The position numbers were made by a program, and so were the translations under genes. 64,000 nucleotides of DNA from Psychrobacter arenosus (GTDB taxonomy: Bacteria > Pseudomonadota > Gammaproteobacteria > Pseudomonadales > Moraxellaceae), in assembly GCF_904848165.1 (NCBI RefSeq), contig NZ_LR884459.1, positions 2,294,001-2,358,000 on the forward strand. The letters run 5' to 3'. Shown piece after piece: positions 50,669 through 61,101 of the stretch. Under the pieces are notes generated by a model. The model was given only the letters and a program-made list of their open reading frames with translations. It was not told the origin of the DNA and made no database searches. The stretch's first letter is position 1. Each line of letters starts with the position of its first letter.

Positions 50669-51544
50669 CTAGCGTGAGGCTTTTTCCTCAATGCCAGACA
50701 ACCCAAAACGTCTGCCAAGCTCCGTTAAGATTTGCTCAGAGCCGATATTAAACCATGCTAATGTGACCAAGGTATGAAACCAAACGTCTGCAATTTCATA
50801 GACTAATTCATGTTGCGCGGCTTGCAGGGTTTGGGTGTCTAATTCATTACCAGCTTTAACCTTGTGACTCTGTGCTAGAGCAGTCTCCAAATCTTTCGCT
50901 GCGATAATACTTTCAGTGCTTTCTTCCCCGACTTTCTCTAAGATTTTATTCAAGCCTTTATGATACAAGCTCGCCACATAAGAGCTGTCGGGGCTGGCGG
51001 CTTTACGCTCAGTCAATACGGCATCTAATTGGCGTAAAATCACCGCTCCATCTATACCTGCGTTGCTAGCTGTCTCGGTATTAGTGCTAGTATCAGTAGC
51101 CGCTTCAATAGGCACCGTGGTGCTAGAAACTGATTGCTTGGCATGACCATAAATTTCATCAGGATCTTTTAAAATAGGCGCGGCGACCTCCCAACTCGGC
51201 TCAGCTTGAGATAGGTCAAGGCGTTGGTAAAAGCACGACTTACGACCGGTATGGCAAGCAATGCCGCCTTGTTGGGTGACGGATAAAATTAAGGCATCGG
51301 CATCACAATCTAAATAGATATCATGAACTTGTTGCACGTGACCTGAGGTTTCGCCTTTATGCCACAGCTGATTGCGCGAGCGCGAAAAATAGACGGCCGT
51401 TTTAGTCTGCGCGGTTAAGCTTAAAGCTTCTGCATTCATCCAAGCCATCATCAGAATCTCGCCCGTTTGATAATCTTGCGCGATTGCTGGAAGGAGGCCA
51501 TCTTGATTAAATTTGATTTGGGTAAGCCAAGGAAGCATGGTCAT
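50669..51544 (-). CDS. hisI: Bifunctional phosphoribosyl-AMP cyclohydrolase / PR-ATP pyrophosphatase
   Basis: HisI-HisE fusion of 291 residues catalysing steps 2 and 3 of histidine synthesis. The HisI half (about 1-120) has [28 protein letters not shown] and the zinc ligands around DCDADA and [10 protein letters not shown] linker of about 50 Thr/Ser/Ala-rich residues joins it to the HisE half (about 165-291) with [12 protein letters not shown] and YEIADVWFH. Order is pyrophosphatase domain last, as in E. coli HisIE. Upstream of tatABC on the same strand, a widespread neighbourhood. Confidence 0.95.
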   Translation of the reverse strand: MTMLPWLTQIKFNQDGLLPAIAQDYQTGEILMMAWMNAEALSLTAQTKTAVYFSRSRNQLWHKGETSGHVQQVHDIYLDCDADALILSVTQQGGIACHTGRKSCFYQRLDLSQAEPSWEVAAPILKDPDEIYGHAKQSVSSTTVPIEAATDTSTNTETASNAGIDGAVILRQLDAVLTERKAASPDSSYVASLYHKGLNKILEKVGEESTESIIAAKDLETALAQSHKVKAGNELDTQTLQAAQHELVYEIADVWFHTLVTLAWFNIGSEQILTELGRRFGLSGIEEKASR

Positions 51545-51931
51545 AAAATGCCTAACTTTATAATGAGTAGGGGAAGCAATAAAAACAGGGGCTATGATTA
51601 TAATCAGCGTCCTTATCTAGGATGCGAATAGTTCAATAGCTAGTGGCTCATAATAAAGTGTGCGTCAGGATAAGGCAACGTGCATCTGGCTAATAGCTTG
51701 TCACCTTTCTCGTTAAGAAAACTAGGTTGCTGATGAATGGTGGAATAGCCACTATCAGGACTAAAAATTAGCTATTTTATTAAACTTAAGTTTATTAGTT
51801 AAGGGCAATTGAAAATTAAATTTATAGATACTTTAGCTATATTGTTTAAGATAATATAAGATTGAGAATGATTATAACGGCGATAAAGATACAGGAATAA
51901 AAAGGCAGGGTTAAACGCTATAAGGCCGCTA
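51545..51931. other. Intergenic region between thioesterase gene and hisIE
   Basis: About 390 AT-rich bases including the presumed hisIE promoter. No terminator hairpin with T-run, repeat or gene recognised. Confidence 0.4.
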
Positions 51932-52375
51932 TTAGAGGACAACAGGGGTAGGGGCGAGCGCTTCTTTAGTGCCTGCATTCATAGCAATAATATGATTTAA
52001 GCGATAGTCAAAATTGACAAAATGCAAGCTGGCTTGCGCCACCAAAGAGCGGTCACCCATACGGCTTACTTTGATGGCTAAACACCCTGCTTCATAAGTT
52101 ACATTGACTATCCCTACCTCGTACAGTAAGTCTTCGCGCACCCTGACCCGTCTATGCATAACCAATGTTAAATCATCGACCACCAGTCCTTGATGTCCGC
52201 CTTTTATTTCTTTAATTCCTTTGGCATAAAAAAACCGCGAGCGCACTTCCACCAGTATCGCTGTCAAGGCTTCAATAGTCATATATTGACTGGTATCTAC
52301 TTCTGTACTGCGTACCCGCAGAACGGTTTCAAAAACAAAAATACCATCCGTAAACCCTAACGCTTGCTTAGACAT
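51932..52375 (-). CDS. Hotdog-fold thioesterase-like protein
   Basis: 147 residues with the 4-hydroxybenzoyl-CoA/YbgC-type pattern: ETVLRVRSTEVDTSQYMTIEA near residue 16 in place of the usual VRYxDxD, then LTLVMHRRVRVREDLLYEVGIVNV strands. The catalytic Asp normally in that N-terminal motif appears as Glu/Asp in STEVDTS, so activity is plausible. Substrate unknown. ATG 52375; TAGGAGG-type sequence upstream on its strand supports it. Confidence 0.72.
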   Translation of the reverse strand: MSKQALGFTDGIFVFETVLRVRSTEVDTSQYMTIEALTAILVEVRSRFFYAKGIKEIKGGHQGLVVDDLTLVMHRRVRVREDLLYEVGIVNVTYEAGCLAIKVSRMGDRSLVAQASLHFVNFDYRLNHIIAMNAGTKEALAPTPVVL

Positions 52376-52838
52376 ACTAGCCTCCTAAGATAAACTAGCA
52401 ATAGGAACAATGCTATTAAGAAAAACAACTGGCCGCTGCTAAATAATAGGCAATTGTTCATTAATTATATATTTCACTGATGATAGCACACTTCTTATAG
52501 GTATCAATAAGCGCTTTATCGGTTATGAGCATTTAGCTTAGCCGAGCTGCAGTTCTTAGCGTTTATAGAGGCAGCTAGTATCATTAAGAGCAACAAATTC
52601 ATGCCATTGCGCCTCCTTAGTCAGTGCTGAATAACGCTTGGCAATTTGCCGCTTTTCTGCTAGAATGTCGCCTCCCACCTCGAGGCAAATGTCAGTCACT
52701 ATTGATTTATGCGGTAGTAGCCACATTTGACAACCAGGTTTATCCTTTTATTTACCTCAAAACTGGATTGATTAGCGGGCTATTCGCTCGATAATGATGA
52801 AGGACTGTTAGGTAAAAAAGATCAAGAGGCTAGTTATC
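52376..52838. other. Leader and promoter region of rpmI
   Basis: About 460 bases. It contains a sigma-70 promoter (52638-52666) and a leader of about 165 bases with a GCCTC/GAGGC hairpin at 52670-52686. Where most gammaproteobacteria have infC, no reading frame is found. Confidence 0.6.
52638..52666 (+). promoter_or_regulatory. Sigma-70 promoter of rpmI-rplT operon
   Basis: TTGGCA and TAGAAT with an ideal 17-base spacer. Transcription would start near 52673, leaving a leader of about 165 bases before rpmI that could host L20 autoregulation. Confidence 0.72.
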
Positions 52839-53036
52839 ATGAAAGTGAAAATGAAGACAAAACGTGGCGCTGCTAAGCGCTTCAAAAAGACGGCCACTGG
52901 TTTTAAGCGTAAGCAAGCTTTCAAAAGCCACATCCTGACCAAAAAATCTCCAAAGCGTATTCGTCAGTTACGCGGTCTGAAAATGGTTCATAAGTCTGAT
53001 GTTGCAGCGGTTCGCCGTATGTGCCCGTATATCTAA
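52839..53036 (+). CDS. rpmI: 50S ribosomal protein L35
   Basis: 65 residues, extremely basic, with [16 protein letters not shown] and KRIRQLRG signatures. Normal length. First gene of rpmI-rplT-pheST-ihfA here. Confidence 0.97.
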   Translation: MKVKMKTKRGAAKRFKKTATGFKRKQAFKSHILTKKSPKRIRQLRGLKMVHKSDVAAVRRMCPYI

Positions 53037-53240
53037 ACGGACAGCTGACTTAGTTCTTTTTTTAAACGCAACTGCTAATCGTTATTTTCGTCGCTATAAC
53101 TGTCTTAAAGGTAAGGATTATTAGGCTATTGGCCGGTAATCGATATCAATAAGATTAACCATCTTGCAGCTTTATACTCCCTTAATAATAGGGCAAAGCA
53201 GAGATTGGATAGCGGCTATCAAAAAATCTTGGAGTAAATT

Positions 53241-53597
53241 ATGGCTCGTGTAAAACGTGGTGTACAGGCCAATCGCCGTCACAAAAAAATCTTAAAACGC
53301 GCAAAAGGTTACTACGGTGCCCGTTCGCGTGTTTACCGTGTTGCCGTACAAGCGGTAACTAAAGCAGGTCAGTACGCTTATCGTGACCGTCGCAACAAAA
53401 AACGTTCATTCCGTCGTCTATGGATTGCTCGTATTAATGCTGGTGCACGTTTAAACGGTTTAAGCTACAGCCGCTTTATCAACGGTCTTAAAAAGGCAAA
53501 CATCGAAATCGATCGCCGTGTACTAGCTGACATTGCTATGCATGACGCGCCAACTTTCGCAGCCTTGACTGAAAAAGCTAAAGCTGAGCTTGCTTAA
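53241..53597 (+). CDS. rplT: 50S ribosomal protein L20
   Basis: 118 residues starting [19 protein letters not shown] with the [13 protein letters not shown] signature. In E. coli L20 represses its own operon by binding the leader. The 204-bp gap from rpmI is longer than usual. A terminator follows. Confidence 0.97.
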   Translation: MARVKRGVQANRRHKKILKRAKGYYGARSRVYRVAVQAVTKAGQYAYRDRRNKKRSFRRLWIARINAGARLNGLSYSRFINGLKKANIEIDRRVLADIAMHDAPTFAALTEKAKAELA

Positions 53598-53644
53598 GTT
53601 TATTGATTTAAACTTAATATCTGCATTGTTATAACGCAATTATT

Positions 53645-53674
53645 AAAAGCTGCCCTTAGCCGGTGGCTTTTTTT
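53645..53674 (+). terminator. Intrinsic terminator after rplT
   Basis: AAAGCTGCC pairs with GGTGGCTTT (two wobble pairs) and is followed by T. It separates the ribosomal genes from pheST. Confidence 0.8.
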
Positions 53675-53792
53675 ATGCCTGTATTATTTATTGCAATATA
53701 AGCGCAAGTCTTTACAATTAGGGCGTGTCGCCCATTCAATCATGACACACTGGTGTGGTTAAATAAGGACACGCCTTAACACTCTGTTTTGA

Positions 53793-54866
<1,074 letters not shown>

Positions 54867-54977
54867 CCTTATTGAGGGCGCAAGCTAGTATTGGTGCCGA
54901 CTAGGGCTAGCGCTTATTGCTAGCAAGTAGACCAAGAGCAGATATTAAATAAAAGCATTAACAGTATTGAGAGTCTT

Positions 54978-57377
54978 ATGAAAATTAGTGAAAAGTGGCT
55001 ACGTCAATGGGTGAATCCCAACAATAGCAGTACCGAGCTTGCCGAACAATTAACGATGGCAGGGCTTGAGATTGATGACCAATATCCCGTCGCGGCTCCT
55101 TGTCAAGGCGTAGTCGTCGGTCAAATTACCCAAGTAGCTCCGCATCCGGACGCTGATAAACTGCGCGTTACCCAAGTCGATATCGGCAGTGGCGAATTAC
55201 TACAGATCGTTTGCGGTGCTCCCAACGTTTATGAAGGCATGAAAGCACCAGTAGCGACGATTGGGGCAGTATTGCCTACCGCTGATGGCCAGGGCTTTAA
55301 GATTAAAAAGAGTAAGTTACGCGGTATAGAGTCGCAAGGTATGCTGTGCGGCGCCTCTGAAATCGACCTGCCCGATGTGGTTGATGGCTTGCTAGAGCTG
55401 TCTGCTGATGCACCAATAGGGAGCGATATACGCGACTATTTGGGGCTTGATGCACAGATTTTGGACATTTCTATCACGCCAAACCGTGGGGATTGCTTTA
55501 GCGTCCGTGGCATAGCGCGCGAAATATCTGTTATCAACAATTTAGCAGTGACCCCACCAGCAATTACGGCACCGGCTGTCACTAGCCAGCAGCAACAAGC
55601 CGTGACGGTTACTGCGACTGAGGCCTGCCCACGCTATCTGGCGCAGCCGCTTAGCAATATCGATCGCAGTGTACAAACCCCAAAATGGTTGCAAGATGCC
55701 TTGATACAATCGGGGCTGCGCTCGCATAACTTTTTGGTTGATGTCACCAATTACGTGCTATTAGAATTGGGCCAACCACTGCATGCCTTTGATGCTGATA
55801 AAATCGTTGGGGCTATCCAAGTGCGCTTCGCTAATGCAGGTGAAACGCTGGTGTTATTAAACGAGCAAACCATTACCTTGACAGGCGATGAGCTGGTTAT
55901 CGCCGATGACGAAGGCGTGTTAGCCTTGGCCGGTATTATGGGCGGCATGCGCAGCAGCGTCACAGACAGCACGACTAATATTGTGCTAGAAAGTGCCTTC
56001 TTTGCTCCGCTAAATATCGCGGGTCGTGCCCGTCGTTTTGGCTTGCATACCGATGCTTCACAACGCTTTGAGCGCGGTGTCGATTTTGAGTTACCTGCAT
56101 TGGCTCTGAACCGTGCAGCAAGCCTTATCGTTGATATCGCAGTCGCTACTGCCGGTGAAGTGACCACAGTTACAAGCGCTGAAAACCTGCCTGCTCGCAA
56201 TGAAATTCGTCTGCCAATTCATAAGGTTAAAGACGTCCTTGGCATTGATATTGCAGTAGAAGAGATGACGCGTATTTTGACGCAGTTGGGCTTTACTGTG
56301 ACACAAGCTGAGTCTGCACTGCTTTGCACGCCGCCGTCTTATCGCTTTGATATGAGCATAAAAGAAGACTTAATTGAAGAAATCGCACGCATCTACGGTT
56401 ATGACAATATCCCGATGCAACTGCCGTATTTGCAAGTCAACATGGCTTACGAAGACAGTGCAGATTTGACTTTGCGTCTTAAGCTGGCGTTGGTAGATGC
56501 CGGTTATATGGAAGCGGTGAGCTTTAGCTTTACCGATGCGAAGATGGAAGCCCTATTGCAAGACGACGCGCTAGGGGAGGTGTTGACTTTAGCCAACCCC
56601 ATTTCTGCTGACCTCGCGGTGATGCGCCGTACCCTATTGTCGAGCTTACTGCCGTCAGTACAGTACAATTTAAACCGTCAGCAATCGCGCATCCGCTTTT
56701 TTGAAACTGGATTGAGCTTTGTCGGTCAAAGTGTCAGCGAGTTGGTACAGACCCCAAGTTTAGCTATGGTAGCAGTAGGAGATGTCTGGCCTGAGCAAGC
56801 GTATGACAACCGCGCCTATGATTTTTATGATCTTAAGCATGATGTCGAGCAGCTATTGCCTAGCGAATTTGCCACCACCCGAGTTCGCTATGAGCGCAGC
56901 AATTTAGCGTTCCTGCATCCGGGTCAAAGTGCGGTGCTCTATATTGATGACGTTCGCGTTGGTTGGTTGGGTCAGTTGCATCCAAGTATTGCGCAGAAGT
57001 TAGATTTACCAGCGACTTGGGCTGCGCAATTTGATCTATCACCATTGTTAGAGTTAGCCAGAGAAAAGTCAGCCGTACAAACCCCTAGCAAGTATCCACA
57101 AGTTCGTCGTGATATTGCGCTAATCGTTGATGCGGATATTGAGCTACAAGTGCTTGAGTCCACCATTCGTCAAGCGGCGGGTGACTACCTGACAGATCTA
57201 TGGTTATTTGATGTCTATCAAGGCGACAATATGCCAGAAGGCAAACGCTCATTGGCTTTCGCTCTAGTGTGGCAAGATGCGCAGCAGACTTTAGCCGATG
57301 AAACGGTCAAGCAGGCTTTCGATAAAGTAGTAGCGGCACTGCGCGAGCAACATCAAGCGCAACTGCGTGATAGTTAG
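54978..57377 (+). CDS. pheT: Phenylalanyl-tRNA synthetase beta subunit
   Basis: 799 residues, full length. EMAP/OB-type tRNA-binding domain with VVGQITQVAPHPDADKLRV at about 45-65, B3/B4 editing domain with ITPNRGDCFSVRGIARE and the HAFDADK region, B5 domain, catalytic-like core, and a C-terminal anticodon-binding FDX-ACB domain (PSKYPQVRRDIALIVD). 111 bp after pheS. Confidence 0.97.
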   Translation: MKISEKWLRQWVNPNNSSTELAEQLTMAGLEIDDQYPVAAPCQGVVVGQITQVAPHPDADKLRVTQVDIGSGELLQIVCGAPNVYEGMKAPVATIGAVLPTADGQGFKIKKSKLRGIESQGMLCGASEIDLPDVVDGLLELSADAPIGSDIRDYLGLDAQILDISITPNRGDCFSVRGIAREISVINNLAVTPPAITAPAVTSQQQQAVTVTATEACPRYLAQPLSNIDRSVQTPKWLQDALIQSGLRSHNFLVDVTNYVLLELGQPLHAFDADKIVGAIQVRFANAGETLVLLNEQTITLTGDELVIADDEGVLALAGIMGGMRSSVTDSTTNIVLESAFFAPLNIAGRARRFGLHTDASQRFERGVDFELPALALNRAASLIVDIAVATAGEVTTVTSAENLPARNEIRLPIHKVKDVLGIDIAVEEMTRILTQLGFTVTQAESALLCTPPSYRFDMSIKEDLIEEIARIYGYDNIPMQLPYLQVNMAYEDSADLTLRLKLALVDAGYMEAVSFSFTDAKMEALLQDDALGEVLTLANPISADLAVMRRTLLSSLLPSVQYNLNRQQSRIRFFETGLSFVGQSVSELVQTPSLAMVAVGDVWPEQAYDNRAYDFYDLKHDVEQLLPSEFATTRVRYERSNLAFLHPGQSAVLYIDDVRVGWLGQLHPSIAQKLDLPATWAAQFDLSPLLELAREKSAVQTPSKYPQVRRDIALIVDADIELQVLESTIRQAAGDYLTDLWLFDVYQGDNMPEGKRSLAFALVWQDAQQTLADETVKQAFDKVVAALREQHQAQLRDS

Positions 57378-57432
57378 GCAATTATATTAAAATGTGTTTA
57401 TAGTGAAGGCTGATTATTAGCTTAAACATAGG

Positions 57433-57463
57433 ATCAGTCAGTCCTATTGGTCTGGCTGATTTT
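57433..57463 (+). terminator. Probable terminator of pheST
   Basis: ATCAGTCAG pairs with CTGGCTGAT (one wobble) followed by only four T. Moderate strength. Confidence 0.6.
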
Positions 57464-57469
57464 AACCCC

Positions 57470-57489
57470 TTAGTAAGCATGCTTACTAA
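57470..57489. repeat. Perfect 20-bp palindrome
   Basis: TTAGTAAGCATGCTTACTAA reads the same on both strands. It has no T-run and lies seven bases after the pheT terminator and 259 bases before ihfA. A dimeric protein-binding site is possible. Confidence 0.9.
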
Positions 57490-57748
57490 ATTATTCCCTT
57501 TTTGCAAATTTCTTCAACCCTAAGGGCTGCTCTGTATTAGAGTGGTGCCACTTCAAGTTAAGGTGGAAGAAATGGGCAATAGCTGGCATTAAATTATATT
57601 AAATAGCAATTTAAATATTTTTTACTTGCTAGCGCTTTAATCAATTGATATGTTATCAGTTAAGAATCATTAACAATTGTCTTGTGTTTAGCTAATATAA
57701 GCTATATTGTGAGGTAATGACTGATAACAATACAATAAGGAGTCCATT

Positions 57749-58045
57749 GTGAAAACATTAACCAAAGCTGATCTGATTGAACATTTAATGCAGCAGATGC
57801 AGTTAACGCGCCAAGAAGGACGTTGTTTGGTAGAGAACTTTTTTGATGAATTATCAAAAAGTTTAATAGAAGGCAGCGTCATCAAATTATCAGGATTTGG
57901 TAATTTTGAGCTTAAAGACAAAAGCAGTCGTCCTGGCCGTAATCCTAAGACAGGAGAGCCGGTGGCAGTATCAGCAAGACGAGTAGTGACCTTTAAGGCT
58001 GGACAAAAGTTCCGCCAAAAAGTAGATGCTAATTTATTTAGCTAA
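57749..58045 (+). CDS. ihfA: Integration host factor alpha subunit
   Basis: Nucleoid DNA-bending protein of 98 residues, starting at GTG 57749 with AAGGAG seven bases before. It has [19 protein letters not shown] and [21 protein letters not shown], the beta-arm with the intercalating proline. The pheT-ihfA order matches E. coli, though the spacing is long. Confidence 0.97.
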   Translation: MKTLTKADLIEHLMQQMQLTRQEGRCLVENFFDELSKSLIEGSVIKLSGFGNFELKDKSSRPGRNPKTGEPVAVSARRVVTFKAGQKFRQKVDANLFS

Positions 58046-58167
58046 TGGGTTCAAATTAACTTGTTCAAAGAGTCTTATTAAGCAGGGAAGACCACAATTA
58101 GGTTGACGCTGCTGAACTAAGTTTTACTGAAATGTTTTATTGAAATGAGCCCCTTAAATTTAAGACG

Positions 58168-58198
58168 AAAAAAAAGAGAGCCAAGGCTCTCTTTTTTT
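58168..58198. terminator. Bidirectional intrinsic terminator
   Basis: AAAGAGAGCC-AA-GGCTCTCTTT with flanking A and T runs on either side; serves convergent ihfA and the lipoprotein gene. Confidence 0.93.
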
Positions 58199-58251
58199 AT
58201 TGCTCAATAAACAGGCTAAATATTTAGTCTATTTATTTGACTCAGTATAAA

Positions 58252-58626
58252 TTACTGAGCAGCAGGTGCTTCGCCTTCAACAACAGCAACGTCGCCGTCA
58301 GCAGCTTCTACAGCAGTAGCGTCAGTTGCAGCTGGATCAACAACTACAGCTTCAGTACCGTCAGCAGGAACTTCTGCGTCGATTTCGTTAGTTGCAGTAG
58401 CAGCAGCAGCGTCGTCAGCAGCAGCAGCAGCAGCGTCAACTTCAGCAGCAGCGTCAGCTACAGGCTCGCCTTCAGCAGCGCCTTCTTGAATCTCTTGTTG
58501 AGCGTCTTGAAGTTCTTCTTGCGCGTCAGCTACGTCTTCAGCAGCGTTTTCTTTGTTGCTATCACAAGCAGCAAGACCCATAGAAGCGGCCATAATTCCT
58601 GATAGAGCTAGTAACTTAAGTTTCAT
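58252..58626 (-). CDS. Acidic, alanine-rich low-complexity lipoprotein
   Basis: 124 residues from ATG 58626, which has GGAG eight bases upstream. MKLKLLALSGIMAASMGLAAC is a lipoprotein signal with lipobox LAAC, so the mature protein would be lipid-anchored at Cys21. The rest is almost entirely Ala, Asp, Glu, Val and Thr in repeats such as AEDVADAQEELQDAQQEIQE, first a likely coiled coil and then disordered, with a very low predicted isoelectric point. I do not recognise a family. An envelope spacer or surface-charge role is possible but unproven. Confidence 0.78.
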   Translation of the reverse strand: MKLKLLALSGIMAASMGLAACDSNKENAAEDVADAQEELQDAQQEIQEGAAEGEPVADAAAEVDAAAAAADDAAAATATNEIDAEVPADGTEAVVVDPAATDATAVEAADGDVAVVEGEAPAAQ

Positions 58627-59355
58627 AGGGATATCTCCATAATAAAAAAAGAGCAGTAGCCAAAAAAGTAAAAATTGACACAACGAAATTCGAGGGTCAA
58701 TTTAACGAGTTGCAGCTACACAGCTTGCACGTATTCTATATAAACTCTATGACAAAAGAAAGTACTTCTACAATTAAGTAACAATTAAATACAATGTTAC
58801 ATTCTCATAGATTTCGGTAACACCAAAAGTACCGACTGATGCAATAGCTAATAGAGTATATTAAGCTTACGCTGTGGGTATCGCGGCTATTATGAGGTTA
58901 TAAAAATGAGCTCCTATAAAAAGCAGCCATTAAATAAAATCTTGATAAATAGCCTAACCCGTATAAAGTCCTACCACTTTGACTGCTGTTGAGCTTTAGC
59001 AACCAATGCTAGGGTTTACAATCGTATTAGATAACGACCAAGTATAAATCAATAAATAATTAAAGCAAACCGCAACTGTAGTGCTATTAGTAGAAATTTG
59101 TGACTAAACTCAAATGCTTATTATTTATGCTTGATATTATGTTATAGCCAATAAGGTCTCTATGGAGTCATTTTAACACTAAGGAATAAGGGTTTAATTA
59201 CGGAGCAAAACTAGGCTTTACCGGCTGAAAACAATGAAGTAACCAAATCGCAGCAGGTATAAAAATTATTATCTGGCATAGTAGCTGTTATAGAATAACT
59301 CAATTGCATTAGCTAAATGCGCAAGCCAAATTAGATAGAGTGAGGAGAGCCTAAT
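58627..59355. other. Divergent region between acidic lipoprotein and ypfJ-like genes
   Basis: About 730 AT-rich bases. No credible reading frame, terminator, tRNA or repeat was found. It must contain both promoters. Its length would allow an unseen small RNA. Confidence 0.4.
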
Positions 59356-60234
59356 ATGAAATGGCAGGGTAGACAAGGTAGCTCAAACGTTCGTATGAGC
59401 GGTGGTAAAGCAGTAGGAGGCGGTATTGGGGGTATTATTATCGGTCTAATCCTATGGTTAGTCTTCGGTGTCAACCCTATGCAAGCCCTACAGACCGGTC
59501 AATCAATGGCAGGTGGCGGCGGCACTACTACGACAGAGGCCACGGATAATAGCCGCGATACACAATTTGTCAAAGTGGTCCTAGCGGATACGGAAGCGGT
59601 CTGGCAACAGGTTTTCCAAGAAGCCGGGGGCACTTATAAAGAGCCTACGCTGGTGCTATTTAATGGTCGTGTCAACTCAGCTTGTGGCGGCGCAACGGCA
59701 GCGACAGGACCTTTTTACTGCCCAGGCGATGAAACGGTCTATTTAGATACTTCATTTTTTGCAGAAATGCGCCAGAACTTAGGAATTTCAGGGGATCAGC
59801 AAGGCTCAGGGGATGCTGAAAATGCGGGCAAAGCAGGGGATTTCGCTCAAGCCTATGTTATTGCGCATGAAGTGGGTCATCACGTACAAACTTTACTGGG
59901 GATTTCACAAAAGGTGAATCAAGCTCGTCAGCAAGTAGGGCAAGCACAGGGTAACGATTTATCAGTACGTCAAGAGTTGCAGGCAGACTGTTTTGCTGGG
60001 GTCTGGGCCAATCGTAATGAGCAACGTATCCAGTTCTTAGAAGCGGGTGACATTGATGAAGCTATTAATGCGGCAGGACAAATCGGCGATGATCGTTTGG
60101 CTCAAGCCAGTGGTCGTGCGGTGTCTCCAGACAGCTTTACCCATGGTACCAGTCAGCAGCGCGTGAACTGGTTTACTCGTGGTCTAAAAAGTGGCGATAT
60201 CCAATCTTGTGATACTTTCAGTGGGGCGCTTTAA
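59356..60234 (+). CDS. ypfJ: YpfJ-type neutral zinc metallopeptidase
   Basis: 292 residues. MKWQGRQGSSNV at the start, a glycine-rich membrane helix at about 20-40 (GGGIGGIIIGLILWLVFGV), then a periplasmic domain with zinc motif HEVGHH (His171, Glu172, His175) and a downstream QELQADCFAGVWA that supplies the third ligand. Length and layout fit the YpfJ/KPN_02809 family, annotated as putative metalloproteases without known substrate. GAGGAG precedes the ATG. Confidence 0.9.
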   Translation: MKWQGRQGSSNVRMSGGKAVGGGIGGIIIGLILWLVFGVNPMQALQTGQSMAGGGGTTTTEATDNSRDTQFVKVVLADTEAVWQQVFQEAGGTYKEPTLVLFNGRVNSACGGATAATGPFYCPGDETVYLDTSFFAEMRQNLGISGDQQGSGDAENAGKAGDFAQAYVIAHEVGHHVQTLLGISQKVNQARQQVGQAQGNDLSVRQELQADCFAGVWANRNEQRIQFLEAGDIDEAINAAGQIGDDRLAQASGRAVSPDSFTHGTSQQRVNWFTRGLKSGDIQSCDTFSGAL

Positions 60235-60294
60235 TAGCTCAACTTAGCGGAGTAAGTTAGCCGCTCAAAAAAGCTGCTTAGTCTCTGCAAAAAT

Positions 60295-60327
60295 AAAAAA
60301 AGCCTGCAAATGATTGCAGGCTTTTTT
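60295..60327 (+). terminator. Intrinsic terminator after ypfJ
   Basis: AGCCTGCAA-ATGA-TTGCAGGCT flanked by A-run and T-run, 60 bases after the stop. Confidence 0.93.
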
Positions 60328-60341
60328 AGGAGTAAGATTAA

Positions 60342-60402
60342 TAGAAAGTAACTATTTAGAAAGTAACTATCAATTCTGCTAGAAAGTAACTATTAATTCT
60401 GC
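60342..60402. repeat. 23-bp tandem repeat (2.6 copies)
   Basis: A partial TAGAAAGTAACTATT is followed by two 23-base copies of TAGAAAGTAACTAT(C/T)AATTCTGC at 60357-60379 and 60380-60402. It ends nine bases before the stop codon of the minus-strand glycine-zipper gene. Confidence 0.92.
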
Positions 60403-60410
60403 TCTAAAAA

Positions 60411-60647
60411 TTAGTTATGGTCGATGACATAGCCGGTACCGCCACCTAGAACCGCACCTAGTACAGCGCCTCTAGCGATGTCTTTGCTATCGCCTTTACT
60501 TTTGATCAAAGCACCGGCAGTAGCACCAGCGATAGTGCCTTTAGTAGTGTTGTTCATAGTGCCATAGTTGCCTGTTGACGAGCAAGCAGTCATAGCTAAG
60601 GCAGAGGCTGCTACAGTAGATAATGCTAGAGTTTTAAGAGTTTTCAT
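60411..60647 (-). CDS. Glycine-zipper lipoprotein (OsmB/SlyB-like)
   Basis: 78 residues from ATG 60647. MKTLKTLALSTVAASALAMTAC is a lipoprotein signal with lipobox AMTAC; after a short polar linker comes a glycine-zipper segment GTIAGATAGALI and GAVLGAVLGGGTGYVID, typical of small outer-membrane-associated lipoproteins such as OsmB. Exact function unknown. Longer in-frame starts are not needed. Confidence 0.82.
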   Translation of the reverse strand: MKTLKTLALSTVAASALAMTACSSTGNYGTMNNTTKGTIAGATAGALIKSKGDSKDIARGAVLGAVLGGGTGYVIDHN

Positions 60648-61101
60648 AACAATCCCTATTAAAGATAAGATGAGTAGGTGACGAATTCTGCTAGCTATCA
60701 ATAACTAGTAAGTCAAAATTGCTAAACAGAGGGTCGTCGTAAAACTTAGGTAAAATTGGTAACTTACAGATGAAGCTACGATTTTGTGGTGAACATTTAA
60801 GAATAATGTTGCTTAAGATAATAATAGCTTACAATTATTTTTGGCGCGTACCAATATAGAGCGTTATTTGCTATCGCTTGTAATCTTAAGTAGCTAGTTG
60901 TTAACTAAAACGTTAATCACTTGTCTAGCTTGTAAAAATACGCTAACTGATTTGCTCAATTTACAAGCAGATAACAGGTAAATATTAAAAACAGCCCATA
61001 AAAAAGACCACCTAGGTGGTCTTTGATAAGAAGCGGTCTTTAATAACAAGCGTCTTTAAATAAAAACGGTCTTGACTCAGTATGGCAGTACAAAAAAACT
61101 A
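60648..61101. other. Region between rho and the glycine-zipper gene
   Basis: About 450 AT-rich bases. Contains the rho terminator (61000-61024) and the promoter of the minus-strand lipoprotein gene; nothing else recognised. Confidence 0.45.
61000..61024 (-). terminator. Intrinsic terminator of rho
   Basis: AAAGACCACCTAGGTGGTCTTT is a 22-bp perfect palindrome; on the minus strand six T in all end it. It is about 80 bases after the rho stop. Confidence 0.85.

Larger units (their letters stand above)
57378..57748. other. pheT-ihfA intergenic region
   Basis: About 370 AT-rich bases: a probable pheT terminator (57433-57463), a 20-bp perfect palindrome (57470-57489) and the ihfA promoter region. 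No gene seen. Confidence 0.55.

Noticed and set aside
55751..56200. A 149-codon open frame opposite pheT
   Set aside because: Entirely within pheT on the other strand, with composition typical of a shadow frame.
58237..58602. A Ser-rich 121-codon frame
   Set aside because: It is the antisense of the Ala/Asp-rich lipoprotein; the serine and valine runs follow from the GCN/GAN repeats of that gene.
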